A stretch of 64,000 bases of DNA, from assembly GCA_910585465.1 (NCBI GenBank), contig CAJUEW010000014.1, forward strand, positions 31,415 through 95,414, given 5' to 3'. The stretch is from an uncultured Lachnospiraceae bacterium (GTDB lineage: Bacteria > Bacillota > Clostridia > Lachnospirales > Lachnospiraceae). A model generated the notes under the pieces. That model did not search any database, was not told the DNA's origin, and was given only the letters and a program-made list of their open reading frames with translations. Below, one piece after another: positions 55,928-64,000 of this stretch (positions are counted from its first letter, which is position 1; each line of letters opens with the position of its first letter). A program made the position numbers and the translations under genes.

Positions 55928-57031
55928 ATGACAATAAACGATATTGCAAAGCTTGCAAAGGTATCGCCGTCGACGGTATCAAGAGTATTGAACAACACTG
56001 GACTGGTAAAAGAAGAAACAAAACAGAGAATCCTTCAAATCGTTGAGGAAAGTAAGTTTGTTCCCAATGCATTTGCAAGGAGCCTGAGCAATGAGCAGCT
56101 TATCAATAATGTGGGACTGATTGTTCCCAATATCGACAACCCCTTTTTTGCCACACTTGCAGAAGGAGTCAGTGCGGCAGCCGATGAATGCGGGTATAAT
56201 TCGTTCCTGTTCAACACCAATGAGGATGTTAAAAAGGAACTGAGATTCCTGCAGACCTCTCAGGAACAACGGCTTCGGGGACTTTTAATGGTTCCTGTAG
56301 TGGAAAACGATCCGGTAAATCTTTCCTATCTGACAAAGCTTCCGATTCCGGTTGTGATGATCGACCGGGAGTCCTATAATACGAAATTTGACGGAGTATT
56401 TTCAGATGATGTAGAGGGCGCTTACAATGCGGTCGAAGCATTAATCCGGAATGGTCATACCAGGATTGCACAGATCATGGGCCCACTTACCACAAAGCCC
56501 GGCCGGACACGTCTGGAAGGATACCGGCAGGCGCTGGAGGCCCATGGAATCCCTTACAGGGAAGAATATGTGGTGGAAGGAAAGTTCCAGAAAGAGGAAT
56601 CCTATGAAGGAATGCAGAAACTGATGAAGCTGAAGGAGCCCCCTACGGCAATCTTTGCGGCAAACAATCTGACAAGTATCGGGGTATTAAAATATCTGAA
56701 AGAAAATAATCTCCGGCTGGGCAGAGATATTTCCATGGTTGGTTACGATGACATCGAGGTACTGGAATATACAGACATGAATCTGTCTACTGTAAGCCGT
56801 CCTGTCCACAGAATGGGATATGATGCCATGATGCTCCTCCATGAACGAATCACTCATACGGATCACAGGAACGGAGCGCGGAAAAGAATCTATCTGGGGG
56901 CGCAGCTAATCCTCCGGGGATCAGAACGCATGTCAACGAGAACGGCAGCGAAAAAGGAGTCAGAAAGACAAAAAGGGCAGACGCATCAGAAGCCCGAAAA
57001 CAGAGAAGAGGGAGAAGAAAAAGATGTATAA
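55928..57031 (+). CDS. LacI-family transcriptional regulator
   Basis: A 367-aa repressor. The N-terminal HTH reads MTINDIAKLAKVSPSTVSRVLN, followed by the YPNA-like hinge and a periplasmic-binding-protein-like sensor domain (GLIVPNIDNPFFATLAEGV; MVGYDDIEVLEYTDMNLSTV). The last about 30 residues are charged and unusual. The inducer is probably the sugar or sugar phosphate of the following operon. It overlaps the SIS gene by 8 nt. Confidence 0.93.
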   Translation: MTINDIAKLAKVSPSTVSRVLNNTGLVKEETKQRILQIVEESKFVPNAFARSLSNEQLINNVGLIVPNIDNPFFATLAEGVSAAADECGYNSFLFNTNEDVKKELRFLQTSQEQRLRGLLMVPVVENDPVNLSYLTKLPIPVVMIDRESYNTKFDGVFSDDVEGAYNAVEALIRNGHTRIAQIMGPLTTKPGRTRLEGYRQALEAHGIPYREEYVVEGKFQKEESYEGMQKLMKLKEPPTAIFAANNLTSIGVLKYLKENNLRLGRDISMVGYDDIEVLEYTDMNLSTVSRPVHRMGYDAMMLLHERITHTDHRNGARKRIYLGAQLILRGSERMSTRTAAKKESERQKGQTHQKPENREEGEEKDV

Positions 57032-57581
57032 AGAATTATATGAGCTGGTTTTAAATGAGCACCGGCAGGTATTTGAGGCACAGCCGCAGGAGGATCTGGA
57101 TGCTTTGATGAAAGCAATCAGAGAAGCAGAACGGATATTTGTATTCGGAGCAGGCAGAGAAGGGATCGCCGCGCAGAGCTTTGCCATGAGGATCATGCAT
57201 CTTGGAAAGGAGACCTTCTGGCTCCTGGATGATACGACTCCCGGAATGAAGGAGGGAGATCTGTTTATCGCGGTAAATGGCTCTGGTAAAATCGGATATA
57301 TTGATTATTTTCTGGATCAGGCAAAAAAAACAGGAGCAAAGATTGCTGTAATCACCGGAGCTCCTACGGAGCGTACTCCGTCGGAGGCTGACGTAAATGT
57401 ATTCGTTCCGGCGGCTGTATATAAAGGGACCGATCCCCGGGTGGTGCCTTCCAGACAGCCTATGGGAAATCTGTATGAGCAGCATTTGTTCCTGCTTTTT
57501 GACATCCTTGTGATGATTATGGAGAAGGACATGCAGTTAACGCATGAGCAGATGGAATTCCGCCACAGGAATGTAGAGTAG
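57024..57581 (+). CDS. SIS-domain sugar isomerase, 6-phospho-3-hexuloisomerase-like
   Basis: A 185-aa single SIS domain (FVFGAGREGIAAQSFAMRIMHLG; FIAVNGSGKIGYIDYFLDQAKK), with the length and C-terminus (NLYEQHLFLLFDILVM) of the HxlB/PHI family. It would interconvert ketose and aldose phosphates. No hexulose-phosphate synthase partner is present, so the true substrate may be another sugar phosphate made by the kinase that follows. Confidence 0.82.
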   Translation: MYKELYELVLNEHRQVFEAQPQEDLDALMKAIREAERIFVFGAGREGIAAQSFAMRIMHLGKETFWLLDDTTPGMKEGDLFIAVNGSGKIGYIDYFLDQAKKTGAKIAVITGAPTERTPSEADVNVFVPAAVYKGTDPRVVPSRQPMGNLYEQHLFLLFDILVMIMEKDMQLTHEQMEFRHRNVE

Positions 57582-57646
57582 GGATATTACATACGAAAGT
57601 AGGGCAAAGCTTGCTTTATTTTAATAAATATGCAAAGGGGAATAAT

Positions 57647-58570
57647 ATGAGCAGCAAAGTTACGGTATTCGGAAGTTTTGTCGTTGATCTGATGGCGCGT
57701 ACCCCGCACCTTCCGGTTCCGGCAGAAACAGTAAAAGGTTCTCTGTTCAAGATGGGAGCAGGGGGTAAAGGCTTTAACCAGTGTGTCGCTGCCCACAAGG
57801 CCGGGGCAGATGTGACAATGGTCACCAAAATGGGCCGCGATTCTTTTGCCAATGTGGCACTGGATGTTATGGATGAGCTGGGAATGCCAAAAGACCACAT
57901 CTTTTTCAATGAAAAGGATGCCACTGGAATCGCATTGATCCTGGTAGATGAAGGGAGCAGCCAGAATGAGATCGTAATCGTGCCGGGAGCATGCGCGACG
58001 ATCACAAAGGAAGATACCGACTCCATCGAAGAACTGATCAGGGAATCAGAATATGTGCTTCTTCAGTTGGAAGTAAATCAGGATGCCAATGAGCGGGTCA
58101 TCGACTGTGCCTGGAAAAACGGGACAAAGGTCATACTGAATACGGCTCCCTATTCTCCCGTCTCCGATGAATGCCTCTCCAAAGTCTATATGGTAACACC
58201 AAATGAGGTGGAGGCAGAAGAAATGACCGGTGTGAAGGTTGACAGCCTGGAAGCCGCAAAAGAGGCGGCTGCCGTATTCAGACAAAAAGGTGTGCAGAAA
58301 GTTGTGATTACACTTGGTTCCAGAGGCGTATTCATCTCTGCTGACGGCAGGGAAGAGATCGTTCCGTGCTTCCGCGTGGACGCGGTTGATACGACAGGAG
58401 CCGGAGATGCATTTAACGGCGGCTTTTTAACTGCGCTTGCAGAAGGAAAGGACGAGTGGGAAGCAGCAAAATTTGCCAGTGCACTGGCTGCGATTTCTGT
58501 TACCCGTATGGGCACAACACCTTCCATGCCGACCCGCACGGAAGTAGATGCATTTTTAAACGAACACTAA
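57647..58570 (+). CDS. PfkB-family carbohydrate kinase, ribokinase-like
   Basis: A 307-aa kinase. It has the first PfkB signature (GAGGKGFNQCVAAHKAGADV), the second (DTTGAGDAFNGGF, with catalytic Asp), and VTPNEVEAEEMTG. I chose the ATG at 57647 (GGGG upstream) over 57611. The co-occurrence with RbsD and a ribose-type transporter favours a pentose or related sugar, but the residues that decide specificity cannot be read by eye. Confidence 0.88.
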   Translation: MSSKVTVFGSFVVDLMARTPHLPVPAETVKGSLFKMGAGGKGFNQCVAAHKAGADVTMVTKMGRDSFANVALDVMDELGMPKDHIFFNEKDATGIALILVDEGSSQNEIVIVPGACATITKEDTDSIEELIRESEYVLLQLEVNQDANERVIDCAWKNGTKVILNTAPYSPVSDECLSKVYMVTPNEVEAEEMTGVKVDSLEAAKEAAAVFRQKGVQKVVITLGSRGVFISADGREEIVPCFRVDAVDTTGAGDAFNGGFLTALAEGKDEWEAAKFASALAAISVTRMGTTPSMPTRTEVDAFLNEH

Positions 58571-58590
58571 TTGACAGGGAGGACAAAACT

Positions 58591-59034
58591 ATGTTAAGAG
58601 GGATACCCGCAAACATCAGTCCGGAGCTTTTAAAGGCTCTGGCAGATATGGGCCACGGCGATCTGATTGTGATCGCGGATAATTTCTATCCGGCAGTATC
58701 AAAGGCAAAAGAAGGAATCACGATCAACTGTAAAGGAAATACAGCCGCAGAGATGGTGGATTCAATTCTTCAGCTAATGCCGCTGGATGTGGATTACTGT
58801 GAATACCCGGTGGAGATCATGAAGCCGGATCCGGGGTTTGAGCATACGCTCCCGGAACGTCCAAAGGTATGGGATGATGTAATCGAAGCAGTGAAGAAGA
58901 ATGAACCAAAAGACTGTGTGGGATATATTGGAAGAACAGATTTTTACGAAAAGGCGCTTCATGCTTTTGTTACAGTATCCACCAGCGAGACAGGTACTTA
59001 TGGCTGCATTATTATGCAGAAGGGTGTCAGATAG
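58591..59034 (+). CDS. RbsD/FucU-family sugar mutarotase
   Basis: A 147-aa protein with MLRGIPANISPELLKALADM and GHGDLIVIADNFYPA, the RbsD/FucU signature, in which the His is catalytic; it catalyses anomer conversion before phosphorylation. The C-terminal YGCIIMQKGV resembles FucU more than RbsD. GGGAGG precedes the start. L-fucose, ribose or another sugar is possible. Confidence 0.87.
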   Translation: MLRGIPANISPELLKALADMGHGDLIVIADNFYPAVSKAKEGITINCKGNTAAEMVDSILQLMPLDVDYCEYPVEIMKPDPGFEHTLPERPKVWDDVIEAVKKNEPKDCVGYIGRTDFYEKALHAFVTVSTSETGTYGCIIMQKGVR

Positions 59035-59097
59035 CGCGTGCTTATTTGCAGCAAAGCTGTAAATATAAAAATTTTTTTTAAAAAGGAGGATAATATA

Positions 59098-60267
59098 TTG
59101 AAAAGGAAAGTGATCAGCATGCTTCTGTGTGCAACAATGGCTGTTTCTATGATTGGCTGCGGCGGAGGTAGTTCAAATGATGCACCTGCCAGCACACCGG
59201 CAGAATCTGAAGCGCCGGCTTCTGAAGGAGCAGAAGCACCGGCAGACGGCGAGGCTGCTTCCGGCGGCGGAACTTTGGAGGCATTTACTCCGGCAGACGG
59301 CTCCGCAGTAGCAGTAAGTTCTATCTATAAACCGGCCGCAGATCCGTCCGACTGGACCATCGCTGTTGTTGTTAAGGATTCTTCCAACGGCTGGTTCGTC
59401 CGTATGGAGGAGGGCGTTAAGCAGTTTGCAAGCGATTATGGTATTAATGCATACCAGAAGGGCCCGGTGGCTACAGATGCAGCTCAGCAGGTGGAGGTTA
59501 TTGAGAACCAGATCAACCAGGATATTGACGCGATCTGTGTCGTACCGGTAGATCCTGCTACCTGTGATACCGTATTGCAGGACGCAAAGGATAAAGGAAT
59601 TAAGGTTATCTGCCATGAGGGCTCCAGCGCAAACTGCGATATCGATCTGGAGGCATTCTCCAATGCAGGTTACGGCGCTTACATCATGGATAATCTGGCA
59701 GAAGCAATGGGCGAGGAAGGTACTTATGTGACCATGGTAGCCCATCTGACCAATGCATCTCAGAACGAGTGGGCAGACGGCGCAGTGGCACGCGCAGAAG
59801 AGGCTTATCCAAATCTTGTAAACCTGGAAGCTTCTCCAAGAGTAGAGTCCGAAAACAACTCCGAGAGAGCATACGAGGTGGCAAAAGAAGTTCTGAAAAC
59901 TTATCCAGAGGTAAAAGGATTTGTAGGGACTTCTTCCATGGACACTCCTGGTATCGCACGTGCAATCGATGAGCTTGGCCTGAATGGAAAAGTATTTGTA
60001 TGCGGTACCGGTATGCCGAATGAGTGCCGTGAGCTGATCAAATCTGGCTCTATCTATTCCGCACAGCTTTGGGATCCGGCTGAAGCTGGCTATGCAATGT
60101 GTGTAATGGCTACCATGATGCTGGATGGACAGACTATCGGCGCAGGCTCTGACCTTGGCCTCGCTTCTTATTCTGACATGATCGTCAATGCAGATAACAG
60201 CAATATTGTCGAAGGTGCCGGCTGGATTTCTCTGAAGGCAGACAATGTAGACAATTATAATTTCTAA
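59098..60267 (+). CDS. Sugar ABC transporter substrate-binding lipoprotein
   Basis: A protein of about 389 aa with signal peptide, lipobox MIGC (Cys 21) and an Ala/Ser/Glu/Pro-rich linker, followed by a type I (RbsB-like, Peripla_BP_4) binding fold (VEVIENQINQDIDAICVVPVD). The start is TTG at 59098, 8 nt after AGGAGG; the codon at 59038 has no site. It delivers the sugar to the permease pair below. Confidence 0.92.
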   Translation: MKRKVISMLLCATMAVSMIGCGGGSSNDAPASTPAESEAPASEGAEAPADGEAASGGGTLEAFTPADGSAVAVSSIYKPAADPSDWTIAVVVKDSSNGWFVRMEEGVKQFASDYGINAYQKGPVATDAAQQVEVIENQINQDIDAICVVPVDPATCDTVLQDAKDKGIKVICHEGSSANCDIDLEAFSNAGYGAYIMDNLAEAMGEEGTYVTMVAHLTNASQNEWADGAVARAEEAYPNLVNLEASPRVESENNSERAYEVAKEVLKTYPEVKGFVGTSSMDTPGIARAIDELGLNGKVFVCGTGMPNECRELIKSGSIYSAQLWDPAEAGYAMCVMATMMLDGQTIGAGSDLGLASYSDMIVNADNSNIVEGAGWISLKADNVDNYNF

Positions 60268-60373
60268 TTTGATTATTATTACAGAGGGTTTATAGGGATC
60301 ATTTAGATATCACCGTACCATGCTGTGCGGTGATATCTTTTCTAGCAGGAAGGAATGGTTGGGAGGCAAAGGT

Positions 60374-61867
60374 ATGTCCGATTACATTATTAGAGCAAAG
60401 GGAATCAAGAAATACTTTGGCGGTGTAAAGGCATTGGATGGTGTGGATCTGGAGATCAAAAAAGGTGAAGTACACTGTCTTGCAGGAGAAAATGGATGTG
60501 GAAAATCTACAATCATTAATGTAATCTCCGGTTTTTACACTCCGGACGGCGGTGAGCTTGAGATCGATGGTGTTTCTTATCCGAAGATGACTCCCCAGCA
60601 GTCGATCGCTGCAGGGATACAGGTTATTTATCAGGATTTGTCCGTATTTCCAAATTTGACAGTTATGGAAAATCTGGCTCTGAACATGGAGCTGGCAAGC
60701 GGAAGAAAATTTGTCAGTAAAAAAAGGTTCCGGGAAATTGCAAAAGAGGCAGTAGCCAAAATTAATTTTGAAATTGATCTGGATGAAAAAGTAGAAAATC
60801 TATCCGTTGCAGATAAACAATTAATCGCGATCAGCCGGGCACTTTTAAATAATGCAAAGCTGATCATTATGGATGAACCTACTACAGCAATCACGAAAAA
60901 GGAGGTTCGTGCACTGTTCAATGTTATCCGGGATCTGCAGAAGCAGAATATCGCGATTCTGTTCGTGTCTCATAAACTGGACGAGGTGTTCGAGATCGCA
61001 GAAAGATTTACGATCTTCCGCAATGGAAAGAACACCGGCGCAGGAGATGCATCCGAGCTTACGCAGGAGAAATTTACTTATTATATGACTGGACGCGAAA
61101 TCAAGGAGACGCCATTTATTTACGAAGAAAAGCCAGGTGCTCAAAAGGTTCTGGAAGTAAAAAACCTGAATCTGAAAAATGGTTTCAAGAATGTAAACCT
61201 TTCTCTGGGAGAGGGAGAGATCCTCGGTATCACCGGTCTGCTTGGCTCAGGACGTACGGAGCTTGTACAGGCACTGTTTGGTTATCACAAGGCAGATTCC
61301 GGAGAGATTTATATTCGTGGCAATAAAGTAGAAATCAATACTGTAAAAGACGGAATAAAAAACGGAATTGGTTATGTTCCACCCGAACGAATCGTGGAGG
61401 GTGTATTTCTGCCCCAATCCATCAAGGAGAATATTTCCATCGAAAAATGGGATGAATGGGCAGGACCTCTTGGGGTCATGAATGACAAGAAGATCGAAGA
61501 AGTCGTGAACGAATGGGTAGAAAAGCTTCATATCAAGCTTCATGATATCAACGATCCGATGAATACACTTTCCGGAGGAAATCAGCAGAAATGTGTTCTG
61601 GCAAAGTGGCTGATACTGGATCTAAATGTGCTGATCCTGAATGGACCGACAGTTGGCGTGGATATCGGCGCCAAATTTGACATCTATGAGCTGGTCAAAA
61701 AGCTTGCGGCAAACGGCCTGTCCGTTATCATTATTTCAGATGATATACCGGAGATTTTATCCAACTGCAACCGTGTTGTCGTCATGCGCCGGGGCGAGAT
61801 CGTAAAAGAAGGTCTGACCAAGGATATGGACGAAGCAAGTCTTGCAGAATTTGCGGTTGCAGATTAA
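60374..61867 (+). CDS. Sugar ABC transporter ATP-binding protein, RbsA/MglA-like
   Basis: A protein of about 497 aa with two ABC domains. The first is complete: GENGCGKST at about 38-46, LSVADKQLIAISRALL, LIIMDEPTTAI. The second has a degenerate Walker A (GLLGSGRTEL), LSGGNQQKCVLAKWL and LILNGPTVGVD, in which the usual D-E of Walker B is N-G; hydrolysis at this site is probably lost, as in part of this family. GGGAGG precedes the chosen ATG at 60374. Confidence 0.93.
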   Translation: MSDYIIRAKGIKKYFGGVKALDGVDLEIKKGEVHCLAGENGCGKSTIINVISGFYTPDGGELEIDGVSYPKMTPQQSIAAGIQVIYQDLSVFPNLTVMENLALNMELASGRKFVSKKRFREIAKEAVAKINFEIDLDEKVENLSVADKQLIAISRALLNNAKLIIMDEPTTAITKKEVRALFNVIRDLQKQNIAILFVSHKLDEVFEIAERFTIFRNGKNTGAGDASELTQEKFTYYMTGREIKETPFIYEEKPGAQKVLEVKNLNLKNGFKNVNLSLGEGEILGITGLLGSGRTELVQALFGYHKADSGEIYIRGNKVEINTVKDGIKNGIGYVPPERIVEGVFLPQSIKENISIEKWDEWAGPLGVMNDKKIEEVVNEWVEKLHIKLHDINDPMNTLSGGNQQKCVLAKWLILDLNVLILNGPTVGVDIGAKFDIYELVKKLAANGLSVIIISDDIPEILSNCNRVVVMRRGEIVKEGLTKDMDEASLAEFAVAD

Positions 61868-61880
61868 GGAGGGGGATAAG

Positions 61881-62891
61881 ATGAATAACAAAACAAAAAA
61901 AATATTACATAGTTCTGAATTTTATGTAGGGGTTATCATTATCCTGTTTTGTCTGCTGATCCAGGCAAGAAGCGGTCAGTTCTTTACCGGAAACAATCTG
62001 GTGGATATCCTTCGTTCTTTCACGATCCCGGTTATGTTCTGTATGGGAGAGCTGATGGTGCTGATTTCCGGAGGTGTGGACTGCTCCTTCCCGGCGATTG
62101 CATCACTTTCCATGTTTGTAGTGTGTAAATACTTAGAAAACGTGACCACAAACCCGTTACTGTTTTTCATAGCAGCAGCATTGATTGGGTTGGTGTTCGG
62201 TATCTTAAATGGAGTAATCATTGGAAAATACCGCTTTCCGGCACTAATCGTAACTCTTGGCACTTCCAGCATCTGCTGGGGCATCATGCAGGGCGTCTTT
62301 CAGTCCCGTGAGTATCCGCTCTGCCCCACACTTCTGGCAGTGGGAAAAGCAAAGCTTCTGACCGCTACCAATGCAGAGACCGGCCTGTCTTCCGATCTTC
62401 CTATGATCACTATTTTTATGGTGCTTCTGCTGGTGCTGGCTTGGTTTATTCTGAATAAGACTATGCTTGGACGCGGCATCTACGCCATCGGCGGAGATAC
62501 CATTGCAGCAAAGCGCGCCGGATTCAATGTATTTGGAACAACCGTATTTATCTATGCATTTTCCGGTATGATGGCCGGTATCATCGGAGTATTCCGCGCA
62601 TGTATGCTTCAGGCGGTACATCCGAACAATCTGGAAGGCCTGGAGATGACAGCGATTGCTGCCTGCGTGCTGGGCGGTGTCAGTATCACGGGCGGTAAAG
62701 GAACCGTGCTTCAGGCATGTCTCGGAATGGCACTGCTGACCATCGTTTCCAACAGTCTGATCCTTCTGGGTATCAGCACTCACTGGCAGAATGTTGTAAC
62801 TGGCCTGATTATCATCGCCGGTACTGCGGCAACGGCGATCCAGAATCAGCGCAATGCAAAAAAACTGGCTGTTAAGCTGACGGAATCTTAA
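61881..62891 (+). CDS. Sugar ABC transporter permease, RbsC-like (first)
   Basis: A 336-aa membrane protein with about eight to ten hydrophobic segments. It has the BPD_transp_2 pattern (LMVLISGGVDCSFPAIASLS; YAIGGDTIAAKRAGFNV, the EAA-like loop contacting the ATPase; VLGGVSITGGKGTV). Start ATG 61881 with AAGGAGGGGG upstream. Confidence 0.92.
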   Translation: MNNKTKKILHSSEFYVGVIIILFCLLIQARSGQFFTGNNLVDILRSFTIPVMFCMGELMVLISGGVDCSFPAIASLSMFVVCKYLENVTTNPLLFFIAAALIGLVFGILNGVIIGKYRFPALIVTLGTSSICWGIMQGVFQSREYPLCPTLLAVGKAKLLTATNAETGLSSDLPMITIFMVLLLVLAWFILNKTMLGRGIYAIGGDTIAAKRAGFNVFGTTVFIYAFSGMMAGIIGVFRACMLQAVHPNNLEGLEMTAIAACVLGGVSITGGKGTVLQACLGMALLTIVSNSLILLGISTHWQNVVTGLIIIAGTAATAIQNQRNAKKLAVKLTES

Positions 62892-62907
62892 GACGGGGGT
62901 GTATAGT

Positions 62908-63894
62908 ATGAATAAGATATTGAATAAAGATAAAAATCTGACCCGTATTCTGGCGGTATTTCTTGTATGCTTTGTACTGTTCAGTATCACACAGGGAAAG
63001 TCCTTCCTTTCGGTATCCAGCTTTCAGTCCATGGGAAAGCTGTTTCCCGAGTTTGGTCTGCTTTCCATAGGTATGGCGCTGGCACTGCTCACCGGCGGAA
63101 TCGATCTGAGTGTAGTGTATACTGCAAACCTTTGCTCCATTATGGCCGCGCTTACCATTAAGGCAATGACTCCTGAAGGAGATGCCGGCGTGGGCGCTAT
63201 CCTGGCAGGTATTCTGGTAGCGCTGATTGTAGGAATGATTTGCGGTTCCATAAACGGGCTTCTGATCTCCGCAGTCGGTATCCCGGCCATGCTGGCAACA
63301 CTGGGAACACAGTCATTATATAACGGACTGGGCGTTGTGGCTTCCAAAGGCAGCAGCGTCACAGGAAGCAAGCCATTATCCTCATTCGTCAGTATGAGGG
63401 TTGCAGGCATCCCCATGGCAGCAATCATCTTTGTAATCTGTGCGGCAGTCATGATCTTTATCATCAGCAAAACAACGCTTGGCTACAAGATCAAGATGAT
63501 GGGTACAAATATGAAAGCTTCCGCCTTTTCCGGATTTAATAATGTAAAGCTTACCGTTCTCAATTACATGATGATTGGTATCCTGTCTGCAGTGGCGGGG
63601 ATCATCATGCTGGGCCGTTACAGCTCTGCAAAGGCGGATAATGGCTCCTCCTATACCATGCAGGCAATCATGATCGCGGTTATGGGCGGGATAGACCCGG
63701 CAGGAGGCAAAGGAAACATCCAGGGTGTATGTGTGGCAGTTATCATTATTCAGATGGTAAGTACCTGGCTCAGCATGTATCAGAGTATCTCTGATTTCTA
63801 TAAGCAGATCATCTGGGGCGCATTGCTTCTGATCGTTCTGCTTCTGAATCATTATATTAACAAACGTGAGATTGCAAAAGCAGCCAAAAAATAA
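62908..63894 (+). CDS. Sugar ABC transporter permease, RbsC-like (second)
   Basis: A 328-aa BPD_transp_2 permease related to the preceding one (LALLTGGIDLSVVYTANLCS; MGTNMKASAFSGFNNV; VMGGIDPAGGKGNI). Two different permeases suggest a heterodimeric channel. Start ATG 62908 has GGGGG 8 nt before it; GTG at 62899 is less likely. Confidence 0.92.
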   Translation: MNKILNKDKNLTRILAVFLVCFVLFSITQGKSFLSVSSFQSMGKLFPEFGLLSIGMALALLTGGIDLSVVYTANLCSIMAALTIKAMTPEGDAGVGAILAGILVALIVGMICGSINGLLISAVGIPAMLATLGTQSLYNGLGVVASKGSSVTGSKPLSSFVSMRVAGIPMAAIIFVICAAVMIFIISKTTLGYKIKMMGTNMKASAFSGFNNVKLTVLNYMMIGILSAVAGIIMLGRYSSAKADNGSSYTMQAIMIAVMGGIDPAGGKGNIQGVCVAVIIIQMVSTWLSMYQSISDFYKQIIWGALLLIVLLLNHYINKREIAKAAKK

Positions 63895-63909
63895 GCAGAT
63901 AAAAAACAC

Positions 63910-63946
63910 CATTCCCCGGAGCTGTCTCTAAGCTTTGAAGGGAATG
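63910..63946 (+). terminator. Hairpin after the permease gene, possible terminator
   Basis: CATTCCC (63910-63916) pairs with GGGAATG (63940-63946) across a 23-nt loop 13 nt downstream of the stop codon. No T-run follows, so termination is uncertain. Confidence 0.35.
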
Positions 63947-63948
63947 CA

Positions 63949-63998
63949 AGGGGTTGTTGCAAAATAGATGAGAAGTCATCTATGGAGCAACAGCTCCT
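63949..63998 (+). repeat. Long imperfect hairpin at the window end
   Basis: AGGGGTTGTTGC pairs with GCAACAGCTCCT, and inside it ATAGATGA pairs exactly with TCATCTAT over a 4-nt loop. The strong two-step stem could be a terminator, a leader structure of the next gene, or the end of a mobile element; the window ends here. Confidence 0.5.
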
Positions 63999-64000
63999 CT

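Noticed and set aside
57024..58570. Complete ribulose monophosphate pathway
   Set aside because: The isomerase resembles 6-phospho-3-hexuloisomerase, but no hexulose-6-phosphate synthase is present in the locus.

Overview
The window looks like a chromosomal segment of an endospore-forming anaerobic Clostridia, most likely a Lachnospiraceae-type gut bacterium. This rests on the spoIIA operon with sigF, spoVAA/AB/AC/AD, an alpha/beta SASP-like gene, LL-diaminopimelate aminotransferase, AddAB instead of RecBCD, a T-box leader and strong AGGAGG ribosome binding sites. No rRNA, tRNA, CRISPR array, phage structural gene or intact insertion sequence was seen.

1-10.4 kb: the 5' end of a response-regulator gene, then a complete four-gene type II Wadjet anti-plasmid operon (jetA-jetB-jetC-jetD, all minus strand). 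Upstream of it is a gene for a leaderless protein with an aerolysin-like C-terminal half.

10.4-24.8 kb: an accessory region with an unusual architecture. The 3' end of a subtilase gene (intact copy 23127-24815) is repeated three more times as 43-bp pieces at 16779-16821, 12458-12500 and 10497-10539. Each piece is still readable as the protein's C-terminal tail plus stop codon. On the high-coordinate side of each extra piece lies a shared 100-140-bp sequence. On the low-coordinate side comes about 180-250 bp without a gene, then a cargo gene reading away from the subtilase. This is what repeated site-specific integration at the 3' end of one gene would leave. It divides the region into units carrying (D-C) a restriction-like/tyrosine-recombinase fusion, an AlbA_2 ATP-binding protein with a frameshift and a TOTE-type primase-helicase; (C-B) a KilA-N protein, a DUF4062 protein and a helicase-tail remnant; (B-A) an HTH/nucleotidyltransferase pair. 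The aerolysin-like gene, and possibly Wadjet, lie beyond A. I consider this tandem defence-cargo array the most interesting content of the window.

24.9-43 kb: core genome. An HTH protein, a SASP-like protein, an RlmI-like methyltransferase, addB-addA, tcdA, larE, a PLC-like protein, divergent spoVAD/spoVAC, an ABC-F ATPase, and spoIIAA-spoIIAB-sigF-spoVAA-spoVAB.

43-55 kb: a minus-strand operon headed by a T-box leader (cotH-like, valS, folC, a 47-aa ORF, a TPR protein), a serpin lipoprotein followed by a 50-aa lipoprotein, dapL, and a WG-repeat lipoprotein.

55-64 kb: a sugar locus. deoC and a LacI-type regulator are divergent, each promoter followed by a matching 16-bp operator. Then follow a SIS isomerase, a PfkB kinase, an RbsD/FucU mutarotase and a ribose-type ABC importer (binding protein, ATPase, two permeases). 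The window ends in paired hairpins.
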